Shown in pieces: positions 1-8,283 of a DNA stretch of 57,556 nucleotides. Position numbers and translations under genes: made by a program. Below the pieces are notes generated by a model. That model ran no database searches. It was not told where the DNA came from and saw only the letters and a program-made list of their open reading frames with translations. Position 1 is the stretch's first letter, and each line of letters opens with the position of its first letter. This DNA comes from Bacteroidota bacterium. Lineage in GTDB: Bacteria > Bacteroidota > Bacteroidia > Bacteroidales > UBA4417. Location: positions 1-57,556 of the forward strand of contig JAKLFM010000015.1 in NCBI GenBank assembly GCA_022711175.1. The letters are read 5' to 3'.

Positions 1-372
1 ATTTTTTTTGAGTGCCGAATAGGCAACTGTTATAGCCAGCGCAATAGTAGGCATATAGAATACCATGTTCAGCAGCATGAACCAGAACATGGTATCGGGA
101 TTGTTCAGCGTGGGAATGATGAGGAAAATTACAGCAGCACAGATGTGAAAAATACCATAAAGCCTCTCGGCATTTATCCAGCGGTCGGCAATAATGCCTG
201 CAATGGCCGGCATAAACAGGGAGGCGATTCCCATGGTCGAAAATATTGCCCCGAATTCGGTGCCCGACCATTGTTTGGTTTGAAACCAGTATGCCCCAAT
301 GGTAAGTAGCCAGGTTCCCCAGATAAAAAACTGGAGGAAATTCATCGTGATCAGTCGTAGTTTTAGATTCAT
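1..372 (-). CDS. Nucleoside permease-like MFS transporter, 3' part cut off by the window edge
   Basis: The first 124 codons of a membrane transporter start at an ATG on the minus strand at 372 and run off the left edge in frame. The translation begins MNLKLRLITMNFLQFFIWG, followed by hydrophobic helices, the segment WSGTEFGAIFSTMGIAS and a GIIADRW loop. This resembles the nucleoside:H+ symporter (NupG/XapB) group of the major facilitator superfamily as found in Bacteroidota. It would import nucleosides across the inner membrane. It follows the bifunctional nuclease gene by 43 bases on the same strand, so the two are probably one operon. Specificity cannot be judged from this fragment. Confidence 0.72.
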   Translation of the reverse strand, partial: MNLKLRLITMNFLQFFIWGTWLLTIGAYWFQTKQWSGTEFGAIFSTMGIASLFMPAIAGIIADRWINAERLYGIFHICAAVIFLIIPTLNNPDTMFWFMLLNMVFYMPTIALAITVAYSALKKN

Positions 373-415
373 CAGGTAGCTTTTGGGTGATTATTGTGTG
401 ATTGCCAGTACGTGA

Positions 416-991
416 CTATTTGCGTCGGTTTATTTCGTCGCGTATGAGTGAAGCGCGCTCATATTCTTCGTTTTCAACGGCTTTGATAAGTTCGTCCTCA
501 AGTTCATCATCTGTCAGTGTACTGAATTCATTTTCAGCCTGCACTCCATTTTCTTCAAAAGATGTTCCACCGCTTTTCGCATTTTCATATTCCACGCCGG
601 CTTCGTTCATAATATGCCTGTCCGTGTATATCGGGCAACCAAAGCGTATGGCCAGGGCAACGGCATCGGAGGTGCGTGAATCAATCTGCCGGGTTTCAAT
701 CCCATCGGTGCAAACCAATAACGCGAAAAAGATACCATCCTGGAATTTATTGATAATTACCTCAGTGAGCGTTATGCTGAACGAATCGGCGAAGGTTTTG
801 AAAAGGTCGTGCGTGAGCGGCCTTGCAGGTTTCATCTTTTCAATTTCCAGCGCGATTGATTGTGCTTCGGAATGGCCGATAACGATTGGAAGGCGGCGGC
901 TGCCACCTTTCTCGACCATGATCAGTGCATAGGAATTGGCTTGTGACTGACTTACAGATAAACCCAGTACTTTTAACTCTATCTTCTGCAT
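416..991 (-). CDS. Bifunctional nuclease family protein (DUF151) with C-terminal UVR motif
   Basis: This 191-residue protein has an N-terminal DUF151/BFN domain (about residues 1-135, with the typical stretches LPIVIGHSEAQSIALE and SDAVALAIRFGCPIY). A C-terminal helical UVR motif follows at about 158-191 (LEDELIKAVENEEYERAS). The domain is named after a plant nuclease with reported RNase and DNase activity; its bacterial role is not settled. The UVR motif is the UvrB/UvrC interaction helix, so a repair or nucleic-acid-linked role is possible. It is probably cotranscribed with the permease downstream. No obvious TAnnTTTG promoter is visible in the 157-base gap before it. Confidence 0.85.
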   Translation of the reverse strand: MQKIELKVLGLSVSQSQANSYALIMVEKGGSRRLPIVIGHSEAQSIALEIEKMKPARPLTHDLFKTFADSFSITLTEVIINKFQDGIFFALLVCTDGIETRQIDSRTSDAVALAIRFGCPIYTDRHIMNEAGVEYENAKSGGTSFEENGVQAENEFSTLTDDELEDELIKAVENEEYERASLIRDEINRRK

Positions 992-1148
992 TTACTCCGC
1001 TGTGGTGCTGTATGTTGCATGTTATTTCCCGGCATTGTGCCGTTGAAATTGCCTCATATGCTTTAAAAAGTAAAAATAGAAAGAAATCATTTCGGATTGC
1101 TGCATGATCGAAAGTTTTCGCAAGTACCAGATTGTGAATTCGGTATGA

Positions 1149-2075
1149 TTATTCGGAAAAGTTATGGCGCTGTCCTTTCATGTACATCGGATGATGACTC
1201 AGAATTTCATCGCGAAGGTACTCACGGTTGAGGTGCGTATATATTTCGGTTGTGGTGATGGAGGCATGTCCCAGCATTTCCTGCACTGCGCGCAGGTTAG
1301 CGCCCCTTTCAACCAGGTGGGTGGCAAATGAATGTCTTAACGTATGCGGACTAATATGCTTCTTGATTCCGGCAAGTTCTGCAAGCTCTTTCAGCATGGT
1401 GAAAATCATCACCCTTGTAAGCCGGGAACCTCGATTATTGAGAAAAACAAAATCCTCGTTGCCTTTTCTCACTGCCTGATGAACCCTGCAAGTCTGTATA
1501 TATAGCTTTATCTGGTCAAGCGCTTTGCTTCCGGCAGGTACAAGTCGTTCTTTATCACCTTTCCCGGTGATGCGGATATACTCCTCATTGAAGTATATGT
1601 TGCTGATCTTCAAATTAATAAGTTCTGAAACGCGCAACCCGCACCCATACAATGTTTCGATGATGGCGCGGTTTCGCTCGCCCTGTGGTTTTGAGCGATC
1701 GATAGCTTGAATTAGTTTTTCAATTTCTTCGACCGACAGTACATCAGGTAGTTTACGGGCAGTTCGTGGTGCATCAAGTAGTTCGGTGGGGTTATTTTGT
1801 GTTATGTCTTCCAGGATCAGGTATTTATAAAATGCACGTAAGCCCGAAATGATCCTCGACTGTGATTTAGCATCCAGGTTATTGATATTCAACCATTTAA
1901 TAAAGTCCTGCAGTTCGCTGATCGTTATGTCAGCTGGTTGTTTCTCAATGCTTTCTCCTTCGAGATATTGTGTAAACTTATCAATATCATGAAGATACGC
2001 TTCCACCGAATTGTGCGAAAGCGATTTTTCCAGTTTAAGATACGATATAAAGCCGTTTTTGAGCGAATCCCACAT
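1149..2075 (-). CDS. xerD: Site-specific tyrosine recombinase XerD
   Basis: This 308-residue tyrosine recombinase has an N-terminal SAM-like core-binding domain (about 1-90) and a C-terminal catalytic domain. The full catalytic set is visible: R148 (GCGLRVSEL), K172 (ITGKGDKERLVP), H244 and R247 (PHTLRHSFATHL), H270 (MLGHASI) and the nucleophile Y279 (EIYTH). These positions match E. coli XerD, which supports the chromosomal housekeeping enzyme resolving chromosome dimers at dif with a XerC partner, rather than a phage or transposon integrase. No attachment sites or mobile genes flank it. It starts 18 bases after the stop of the upstream secreted-protein gene and may be transcribed with it. 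Confidence 0.93.
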   Translation of the reverse strand: MWDSLKNGFISYLKLEKSLSHNSVEAYLHDIDKFTQYLEGESIEKQPADITISELQDFIKWLNINNLDAKSQSRIISGLRAFYKYLILEDITQNNPTELLDAPRTARKLPDVLSVEEIEKLIQAIDRSKPQGERNRAIIETLYGCGLRVSELINLKISNIYFNEEYIRITGKGDKERLVPAGSKALDQIKLYIQTCRVHQAVRKGNEDFVFLNNRGSRLTRVMIFTMLKELAELAGIKKHISPHTLRHSFATHLVERGANLRAVQEMLGHASITTTEIYTHLNREYLRDEILSHHPMYMKGQRHNFSE

Positions 2076-2093
2076 GATGGGACCAAAGATAGC

Positions 2094-3626
2094 TTATTGA
2101 CGGATAAATTTGCCGGTTGAAATGTTTCCCCTTTTTGGAATCCAGTGGAAATAGTAGCAACCCGGTACAATTGTATTGATAGGTATGATCTCGGTTTGAA
2201 TTTGCTGACAATGCTCCAGAATGAGTCTGCCGGTGTTATCCATTAGCCGGAATATTGCAGGGAGCTGAAATGTGCCGGTTGCAGCTATCGTCACAAACTC
2301 ATTTGCCGGATTTGGGAATACTTTGAAGCCAGGGAGTTCGGTGTGTTTCGCTATTCCGACCTGCATCAGCGAATCGCAGGCAAGCGGCGAACCCCATGTT
2401 ACATCTCCTTTTTTAAAATATTTCAGGTCACGGTATTCCTTGCCCCAATAGGTAGGATCGTCGCAATGATAATACGGACCGCCCAGGCCTTTAAAGTATA
2501 GGGTTTGATAATTGCAAAATCCATCGAATGTGACAGGCCACAGGCAACCACTTCCATCATCCGACCACATCATCAGATAATTTAGAGCTTTGTAAGGTTT
2601 TCCTTCAGGATAAAACTGCGAATAGCTTGATATTCCTGCAAAAGGAGAAGTCCACCAGCCAGTTTCAGGACTTATTACAGGTTCCTGCGGTTCGGTATTT
2701 AATTGAGGTATATAGGAAGGTGAAACTGTCTGATTTATAGTGTCTTTTGAATAAACGTAACTTTCTTCTCCACCATTCGTTTGCGTGTACTTCAAACAAC
2801 AATATTCAATTGTATAACAGACAGAATCGCCAACGGGATAATCATTACGACTGAGGTAACGTGATATGCTCGATGTCGAATAGATCCCGCCATAATTGTA
2901 ACTCTCAGAATGTGCAACAACATGAAATTCGTCACCCGGTTGAAAGTTAAATATATCCTTTGTTTTTGGAGCAGGAAAACCTGTGGTGGGGTTGGTTTTA
3001 CCGACAAAACTGTAAAAAGCGGGGTAATCTTTAAATACATCAAATTTCGGCAACCGGAGCAAGCCGTGGTTCATGCCCAGCAATATCTGCTCTCCGTTTA
3101 CAGGATTTGTAACTATTTGCCCCGAAGCATCTTTGCAGTATAGTGCTATAACTTTTACAGAGTCAACCAGTTCCGGGAATTCTGCAAGTTCAGTGTGATC
3201 GAATGTGGCTTCGATGTATTGAAGGCCATTGTGATAATTATAGAATCTCCATGAATCACCGAGATTAGCCTGAGTATAAATTGTGTAAATATCGTTCGAA
3301 TCAGATGGTGAAAAGGGGTAAAAGATGAATTGTGTTTTGCCGTCGGGAGTTTCAACTATTTTATCCCCGAGCCACGATGCTCCGTTTGTTGTCCAGCAGC
3401 CGTAATCGGTACCCTGTATCTGCCTGTAATTGTAATAGGTGGTTTCGTCGCCAGACTGCCTAACCGAGTCAATTCTTACTGCGATCACATCATCATCTGA
3501 TGAACATTTAAAGTAATATGAAGCATCGGTTTGGATAGCTTTGTAATTTTGTGCCACTGATTTGAGAGAAATGAGAATGGCTGACACAAAAAGGATGCAA
3601 AGCCAATAACTTGTTATAGTTTTCAA
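2094..3626 (-). CDS. Large secreted protein of unknown function with T9SS sorting domain
   Basis: This 510-residue protein has a signal peptide (about 1-25, cleavage after SVAQ) and a C-terminal domain of about 75 residues beginning FKVFPNPANEFVTI. That is the type A sorting domain recognised by the type IX secretion system. The central 400 residues are rich in Tyr, Trp, Asp and Gly and read like an extracellular beta-sandwich protein, but I recognise no catalytic family. It would be exported through the outer membrane and either released or attached to the surface. It lies just upstream of xerD on the same strand. Function is unknown; only the secretion route is supported. Confidence 0.78.
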   Translation of the reverse strand: MKTITSYWLCILFVSAILISLKSVAQNYKAIQTDASYYFKCSSDDDVIAVRIDSVRQSGDETTYYNYRQIQGTDYGCWTTNGASWLGDKIVETPDGKTQFIFYPFSPSDSNDIYTIYTQANLGDSWRFYNYHNGLQYIEATFDHTELAEFPELVDSVKVIALYCKDASGQIVTNPVNGEQILLGMNHGLLRLPKFDVFKDYPAFYSFVGKTNPTTGFPAPKTKDIFNFQPGDEFHVVAHSESYNYGGIYSTSSISRYLSRNDYPVGDSVCYTIEYCCLKYTQTNGGEESYVYSKDTINQTVSPSYIPQLNTEPQEPVISPETGWWTSPFAGISSYSQFYPEGKPYKALNYLMMWSDDGSGCLWPVTFDGFCNYQTLYFKGLGGPYYHCDDPTYWGKEYRDLKYFKKGDVTWGSPLACDSLMQVGIAKHTELPGFKVFPNPANEFVTIAATGTFQLPAIFRLMDNTGRLILEHCQQIQTEIIPINTIVPGCYYFHWIPKRGNISTGKFIRQ

Positions 3627-3743
3627 TAGGAAAATTGATTTTTTACAAAGAGTAAAGATAGCAAAAACCTTTTGCCACTACATGGGGCTATATTTAGCTG
3701 AATTTTTATTTTCAAAATGTTATAAATATTCAGGAGTAATTTG

Positions 3744-3751
3744 TAATTTTG
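3744..3751 (+). promoter_or_regulatory. Candidate -7 promoter element of the rpmG unit
   Basis: TAATTTTG matches the Bacteroidota primary sigma -7 consensus TAnnTTTG at all fixed positions and lies 29 bases before the rpmG start. No convincing TTG -33 element is seen at the usual distance. Confidence 0.55.
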
Positions 3752-3780
3752 CACCCCTGAAATTAAAAAGCTGAAAACCA

Positions 3781-3969
3781 ATGGCTAAGAAAAGCAAAGA
3801 AGCACGCGTACAGGTCATTCTCGAATGTACCGAGCACAAAACCAGTGGAATGCCGGGTACATCACGGTACATCTCCGTGAAAAACAAAAAGAACACCCCC
3901 GAGCGCCTCGAACTCAAGAAATACAACCCTATCCTTAAAAAAGTAACCGTTCACCGCGAAATTAAATAA
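3781..3969 (+). CDS. rpmG: 50S ribosomal protein L33
   Basis: This 62-residue basic protein carries the L33 signature from [14 protein letters not shown] to [20 protein letters not shown], followed by [14 protein letters not shown]. It is the zinc-free form: only one cysteine remains of the two CxxC knuckles found in the C+ form. L33 sits near the E site of the large subunit. The DUF4295 gene follows after 8 bases, the usual Bacteroidota arrangement. In many relatives rpmB (L28) precedes rpmG; here it is absent, and the upstream neighbour is a divergent secreted-protein gene. Confidence 0.95.
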   Translation: MAKKSKEARVQVILECTEHKTSGMPGTSRYISVKNKKNTPERLELKKYNPILKKVTVHREIK

Positions 3970-3977
3970 TTTATACC

Positions 3978-4133
3978 ATGGCAAAGAAAGTTGTTGCAAC
4001 CCTTCGTACATCTTCCGGTAAGGACTTCGCAAAGGTGATCCGGATGGTAAAATCGCCAAAAACCGGCGCTTATACCTTTAAAGAAACCATCGTAGCCAAC
4101 GATCTCGTTAAAGATTTCCTGGCTAAGAAATAA
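3978..4133 (+). CDS. DUF4295 small ribosome-linked protein
   Basis: This 51-residue gene starts MAKKVVATLRTSSGKDFAKV and ends NDLVKDFLAKK, with the stop at 4131-4133. It matches the DUF4295 family, very short basic proteins that in Bacteroidota almost always sit directly behind rpmG. The 8-base gap from rpmG and the terminator directly behind it suggest a two-gene transcript. A ribosomal or ribosome-associated role is inferred from its basic composition and constant neighbourhood. I know of no reaction for it. Confidence 0.9.
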   Translation: MAKKVVATLRTSSGKDFAKVIRMVKSPKTGAYTFKETIVANDLVKDFLAKK

Positions 4134-4157
4134 TCCGTCCACTTACGGAAACCGGTG

Positions 4158-4187
4158 AAGCTTTTTCCTGCAGGAGAAAGCTTTTTC
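4158..4187 (+). terminator. Rho-independent terminator of rpmG-DUF4295
   Basis: AAGCTTTTTCCTG (4158-4170) pairs with CAGGAGAAAGCTT (4171-4183) over 13 positions with one G-U wobble. A short T tract runs to 4186. It ends the ribosomal-protein transcript 25 bases behind the DUF4295 stop, so ftsY probably has its own promoter. Confidence 0.7.
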
Positions 4188-4293
4188 CATTTCTGAAGGA
4201 TTATGTATTTTTACTCTGATAATTCATTTAATGTAATTAGTGGTAGATCAATCAAATAAAAGCGATATCTGGCTTTCTAACAAATAAACCGGC

Positions 4294-5244
4294 ATGGGCA
4301 TTTTTTCATTTTTTACAAAAGAAAATAAGGAAACTCTCAACAAAGGTCTTGAAAAAACCCGTACCAGCGTGTTTTCGCGTCTCTCGAAAGCGCTGGTTGG
4401 TAAGTCGCGCGTTGATGATGATGTACTCGACAATCTTGAAGAAATCCTCGTGACTTCGGATGTAGGCGTTGAGACCACACTCAAAATCATCGACCGCATT
4501 CAAACGCGTGTTTCGCGCGACAAATATCTTGGAACCGAAGAATTGAACGGAATTCTGCGCCAGGAAATCTCCGCATTGCTTTCCGAAAATGAGAACGATA
4601 ACTTTTCCGGTTTCGATTTTCCAAAAAGGGAAACTCCTTACGTAATTTTAGTTGTTGGCGTGAATGGAGTCGGGAAAACCACCACCATTGGCAAATTAGC
4701 CTATAATTTCCGCAAAGCCGGTAAAAATGTTTTGCTTGGCGCTGCCGATACCTTCAGGGCTGCGGCTGTTGACCAATTGGTAATATGGAGCGAACGGGCC
4801 GGTGTACCGATTATCAAACAGGCTATGGGCGCCGATCCTGCCGCTGTAGCCTATGATACAGTAAAGGCAGCCATAAGCCGTGGCAGCGATGTGGTAATCA
4901 TTGATACTGCCGGTCGCCTGCACAATAAGGTCGGACTGATGAACGAACTGGGAAAAATTCGCACAGTGATGCAGAAAATACTTCCCGATGCCCCCCACGA
5001 AGTGCTACTTGTTTTAGACGCCTCTACCGGCCAGAATGCCATTGAACAGGCAAAACAGTTTACAGCCGTTACTGATGTTACTGCATTGGCACTTACTAAA
5101 CTTGATGGCACTGCAAAAGGTGGCGTGGTTATAGGCATTAGCGACCAGTTTAAAATACCAGTCAGGTACATTGGTCTGGGCGAAAAAATGGAAGACCTGC
5201 AGGTTTTTAATAAGGAAGAATTTGTGGATTCGCTTTTTGCGTAG
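4294..5244 (+). CDS. ftsY: Signal recognition particle receptor FtsY
   Basis: This 316-residue SRP-family GTPase has an N-domain helical bundle (about 1-105) followed by the G-domain. The G1 loop [10 protein letters not shown] is near residues 122-131, DTFRAAA near 152-158, DTAGR at 204-208 and [10 protein letters not shown] near 268-277. FtsY docks the ribosome-SRP complex at the inner membrane and hands it to SecYEG. The long acidic A-domain of E. coli FtsY is missing, as is normal for this phylum; a short amphipathic start ([10 protein letters not shown]) probably contacts the membrane. rimO follows after a 112-base gap that carries a heptamer repeat. Confidence 0.95.
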   Translation: MGIFSFFTKENKETLNKGLEKTRTSVFSRLSKALVGKSRVDDDVLDNLEEILVTSDVGVETTLKIIDRIQTRVSRDKYLGTEELNGILRQEISALLSENENDNFSGFDFPKRETPYVILVVGVNGVGKTTTIGKLAYNFRKAGKNVLLGAADTFRAAAVDQLVIWSERAGVPIIKQAMGADPAAVAYDTVKAAISRGSDVVIIDTAGRLHNKVGLMNELGKIRTVMQKILPDAPHEVLLVLDASTGQNAIEQAKQFTAVTDVTALALTKLDGTAKGGVVIGISDQFKIPVRYIGLGEKMEDLQVFNKEEFVDSLFA

Positions 5245-5246
5245 GC

Positions 5247-5281
5247 GTTTGAAGTTTCAAGTTTCAAGTTTCAAGATTTAA
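5247..5281 (+). repeat. Short heptanucleotide tandem repeat between ftsY and rimO
   Basis: GTTTGAA is followed by three perfect GTTTCAA units and a decayed GATTTAA unit. Read on the other strand the unit is TTGAAAC, a rotation of AAACTTG, which is the same unit family as the longer array at 30910-31005. Confidence 0.85.
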
Positions 5282-5356
5282 GTTCTATGCTTCTGAATTA
5301 CGATCCCGTAACTCACTCTCTGTTTTACAATTAACCAATCCACTGATAAAATCTCA

Positions 5357-6655
5357 ATGCTTCCTCGCCGATCTATAAAAGTAATCACCCTCGGCTGCGC
5401 CAAGAATACTGTTGACAGTGAAAAACTGATGGCCCAGCTTAAACTTAGCAATATTCGTATTTTGAGGGATGGTGACAGAGGGCGTGCCGATACTGTTATT
5501 ATCAATACTTGCGGTTTTATTAACGATGCCAAAGAGGAATCCGTTGATACTATCCTTGGCTACATCGAACAGAAAAGAAAAGGCCGGATCAGGGATGTTT
5601 TTGTAATGGGCTGCCTTTCCGAACGTTACAAAAAGCCTTTGCAAGCCGAGATTCCTGAGGTTGATGAGTATTTCGGGGTCAATGATCTCGAAGCGGTAGT
5701 GAAGAGGGCAGGAGCAGAATTCAGAAGCAGCCTGCTCGGTGAGCGGGAACTTACTACTCCGAAGCATTACGCCTATTTAAAAATTGCCGAGGGTTGCGAT
5801 CGTCGTTGCTCCTTTTGTGCGATACCCGGAATACGGGGACAGCATATCTCGCGACCAGCCGAAGATATTATTGCTGAAGCTAAACTGTTGGCAGCCAAAG
5901 GAGTAAAGGAATTGATTCTGATTTCGCAAGACCTTACATACTACGGATTGGATACCTATAAAAAGCAAATGCTGCCTCAGCTTGTGGAGCAACTTTCCGA
6001 TCTTAAACTCTTTACCTGGATACGGTTACATTACCTTTTCCCCACAAATTTCCCCGACAGGCTTCTCGATGTAATTGTTTCACGACCTGATGTTTGTAAC
6101 TATATTGATATTCCGCTGCAACATATTAATTCACGTATTCTCGCTTCGATGCGCAGAGGGGTAAATCGTGAATCCACCATTGCATTAGTTAAAAAATTCC
6201 GTGAGAAATTGCCTGATGCCGCCTTGCGAACCGCATTCATTGTGGGTTATCCCGGTGAAACCCCTGAAGAATTTGAGGAACTGAAGAACTTTATTTCTGA
6301 TGTACAGTTCGACCGGGCTGGCGTTTTTACCTATTCTCCTGAGGAAGATACCTATGCGTTCGGGCTTACTGACGATGTACCTGAAGAAGTGAAACACCGG
6401 CGCGCTGCTGAGATTATGGAATTGCAGCAGGAAATTTCGCTGAGCAGGAATACTCAAAAGGTGGGAAATACGTTTAAGGTCTTGATTGACAGGCTTGAAG
6501 GAGAGTATTATATCGGGCGCACCGAATTCGACTCACCCGAAGTTGACAATGAAGTTTTAATAAATGTTGGTGGGAAATTGAAAATTGGCGAATTTTACAT
6601 GGTGAAAATAGATCGGGCTGATGAGTTTGATCTGTATGGGACTATAATAAACTAA
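5357..6655 (+). CDS. rimO: Ribosomal protein S12 methylthiotransferase RimO
   Basis: This 432-residue radical SAM methylthiotransferase has three parts. The N-terminal MTTase domain has cluster-ligand cysteines C14, C52 and C86. The radical SAM domain has C147, C151 and C154 (GCDRRCSFCAIPGIRG). A C-terminal TRAM domain covers about the last 65 residues. Together the two 4Fe-4S clusters add a methylthio group to the conserved aspartate of ribosomal protein S12. The opening ITLGCAKNTVDSE and the ftsY neighbourhood separate RimO from the tRNA enzyme MiaB. The MORN-repeat gene starts 11 bases later and is likely cotranscribed. Confidence 0.95.
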   Translation: MLPRRSIKVITLGCAKNTVDSEKLMAQLKLSNIRILRDGDRGRADTVIINTCGFINDAKEESVDTILGYIEQKRKGRIRDVFVMGCLSERYKKPLQAEIPEVDEYFGVNDLEAVVKRAGAEFRSSLLGERELTTPKHYAYLKIAEGCDRRCSFCAIPGIRGQHISRPAEDIIAEAKLLAAKGVKELILISQDLTYYGLDTYKKQMLPQLVEQLSDLKLFTWIRLHYLFPTNFPDRLLDVIVSRPDVCNYIDIPLQHINSRILASMRRGVNRESTIALVKKFREKLPDAALRTAFIVGYPGETPEEFEELKNFISDVQFDRAGVFTYSPEEDTYAFGLTDDVPEEVKHRRAAEIMELQQEISLSRNTQKVGNTFKVLIDRLEGEYYIGRTEFDSPEVDNEVLINVGGKLKIGEFYMVKIDRADEFDLYGTIIN

Positions 6656-6666
6656 TTGATAACACC

Positions 6667-7503
6667 ATGAAATACAGGTATTTATTTCTGATTGTTCTGT
6701 TCCTGGCGAGCAGTACAATTTTTGCACAGGTAGCAAAAGATTCAATTAACCAGGTTGACTCAAAAGGGCTGAAACAAGGCAAATGGGAAGAAAAATCATC
6801 AACCGGTACTTCCAAAGGTCTGTTTGTCAATGATTTGAAAGACGGCCTATGGGTGTCGTACGGCACGAATGGCAACCTTACAAAAATCGAGAATTTCAGC
6901 AAAGGCCGTCATGAAGGGATAGTTGTTGAAATAGATCAGCGTGGTTATCTTCTCAGCGAAACATACTATGAAAATGATCTTCCCGAAGGCATAGCCAAGC
7001 GCTATTTTTATGGATCCAATCCGGCGTCGGTGATTTCATACCACCAGGGAAAGAAAAATGGGCCTTACAAGGTGTATTATGAAAATTCGGCAGGCAAACT
7101 CATGGAAGAGTCTAATTATGTGAATGATATAAAAGATGGCTTATCAAAATGGTTTACCATTAAAGGCGACCTTGTAGCAGAATACAATTATAAAATGAAT
7201 TCGCTCGAAGGTGTTCAGAAAAGTTATGCCGAAGGCAATAAACTGCTGAGTGAGCAGAATTACAAAAACAATGTCGAAAATGGATTTTACAAAGAATATT
7301 TTGCCGGAGGCAAGCTGAAAATTGAAGGCCAATATACTGATGGAAAGAAAACCGGTGTTTGGAAAGAGTTTACCGAAGAAGGAAGCTTGTTTTCCGAAGG
7401 TTCTTATGTAAACGATCTTAAAGAAGGTAAGTGGATTGAATATGATGCCGCCGGCAAACCTACTAAAGTTACTAAATACCTGAAAGGTGAAATTTTGAAA
7501 TAG
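6667..7503 (+). CDS. Exported MORN-repeat-like protein (YwqK-type)
   Basis: This 278-residue protein has a signal peptide (MKYRYLFLIVLFLASSTIFAQ). The rest is about nine to ten tandem units of 22-24 residues built around G-x-W/Y-x-x-Y/F and EGxY-type turns (for example KQGKWEEKS, KDGLWVSYG, KKNGPYKVYY, KTGVWKEF). This is the MORN-like repeat, often annotated as YwqK-family antitoxin although no toxin partner is present here. The protein should be periplasmic or outer-membrane associated and probably acts as a beta-rich binding scaffold. It is only 11 bases from rimO. No enzymatic residues are seen. Confidence 0.8.
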   Translation: MKYRYLFLIVLFLASSTIFAQVAKDSINQVDSKGLKQGKWEEKSSTGTSKGLFVNDLKDGLWVSYGTNGNLTKIENFSKGRHEGIVVEIDQRGYLLSETYYENDLPEGIAKRYFYGSNPASVISYHQGKKNGPYKVYYENSAGKLMEESNYVNDIKDGLSKWFTIKGDLVAEYNYKMNSLEGVQKSYAEGNKLLSEQNYKNNVENGFYKEYFAGGKLKIEGQYTDGKKTGVWKEFTEEGSLFSEGSYVNDLKEGKWIEYDAAGKPTKVTKYLKGEILK

Positions 7504-7589
7504 CCGCTTTAGGCAAACGAATGAAAATCACAATTCGCTGATTTATAGAGCGTTTTGTGATTTTTTTATCTGTCATTTTAAATTTATTC

Positions 7590-8087
7590 ATGATGAAAGC
7601 TGCACTTCATAATCCGTTCAGGGGATTGGACGGATACAACTGTTTCGGATGTTCGCCTGATAACCCGATAGGTTTACAAATGAAGTTTGAGACAAATGGT
7701 GATGAGGTTACCTGCGAATGGCAGCCGCACCATCACCTCGAAAGTTGGCACAATGTGCTGCATGGAGGCATACAAACTACGTTGATGGACGAAATCGCAA
7801 GCTGGTGGATTTTCGTTAATCTCAGGACCTCAGGCGTAACTTACAAAATGGAAGTCAGCCTCAAAAAGACAGTGAACACCAACAAAGGCCCCATCAAATT
7901 AGTAGCACGCCGGCACGAAATCAGGAGAAATCTAGCTGTGGTTTTTGTCAGGTTATTCGATGCTGACGGAGTATGCTGTGCCGAATCGTACATGCACTAT
8001 TTTACTTATCCTGAGCATGTTGCGAAGGAAAAACTTCAATATCCCGGTTATGATGGATTTGTATGCGGAACTGAAGATGAAAGATGA
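7590..8087 (+). CDS. PaaI-type hotdog-fold thioesterase
   Basis: This is a 165-residue single hotdog domain. The segment YNCFGCSPDNPIGLQMKF and the helix LHGGIQTTLMDEIASWW are typical of PaaI/YigI-like acyl-CoA thioesterases, with the Asp/Glu pair of the helix as the likely catalytic site. It would hydrolyse acyl- or aryl-CoA thioesters in the cytoplasm; the substrate is unknown. A GTG at 7557 would add a hydrophobic 11-residue tail unlike the family, so I take the tandem ATG codons at 7590/7593 as the start. It lies 86 bases behind the MORN gene. Confidence 0.85.
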   Translation: MMKAALHNPFRGLDGYNCFGCSPDNPIGLQMKFETNGDEVTCEWQPHHHLESWHNVLHGGIQTTLMDEIASWWIFVNLRTSGVTYKMEVSLKKTVNTNKGPIKLVARRHEIRRNLAVVFVRLFDADGVCCAESYMHYFTYPEHVAKEKLQYPGYDGFVCGTEDER

Positions 8088-8093
8088 CAGGCT

Positions 8094-8114
8094 AGAGCTG
8101 ATGAGCTCTTTCTT
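8094..8114 (+). terminator. Weak terminator behind the thioesterase
   Basis: AGAGCT - GATG - AGCTCT forms a 6-bp stem at 8094-8109, followed by TTCTTTA. It lies 7 bases behind the thioesterase stop and before the convergent polymerase gene. The stem is short, so confidence is limited. Confidence 0.4.
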
Positions 8115-8283
8115 TATGGAATGGGCATACCGAAACACTGCTGCTTAGCTTTTATCATCATTCAATTAATATTTCTGCTTTCCGATCTACTTGTTCTCAA
8201 AGGTTTCTTATTTCAATGGATGGATAATCTTCCGGGTTGAAATACTGGCTGAAATATTTTCCCGTGTTTTGCAGATGTCTTAC

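Noticed and set aside
1149..2075. Integrase of a mobile element
   Set aside because: Catalytic positions coincide with chromosomal XerD, and no attachment sites, cargo or other mobile genes flank it.
6667..7503. Toxin-antitoxin module based on the YwqK-like repeat
   Set aside because: No partner toxin gene is adjacent. The MORN-like repeat alone, with a signal peptide, does not support an antitoxin role.
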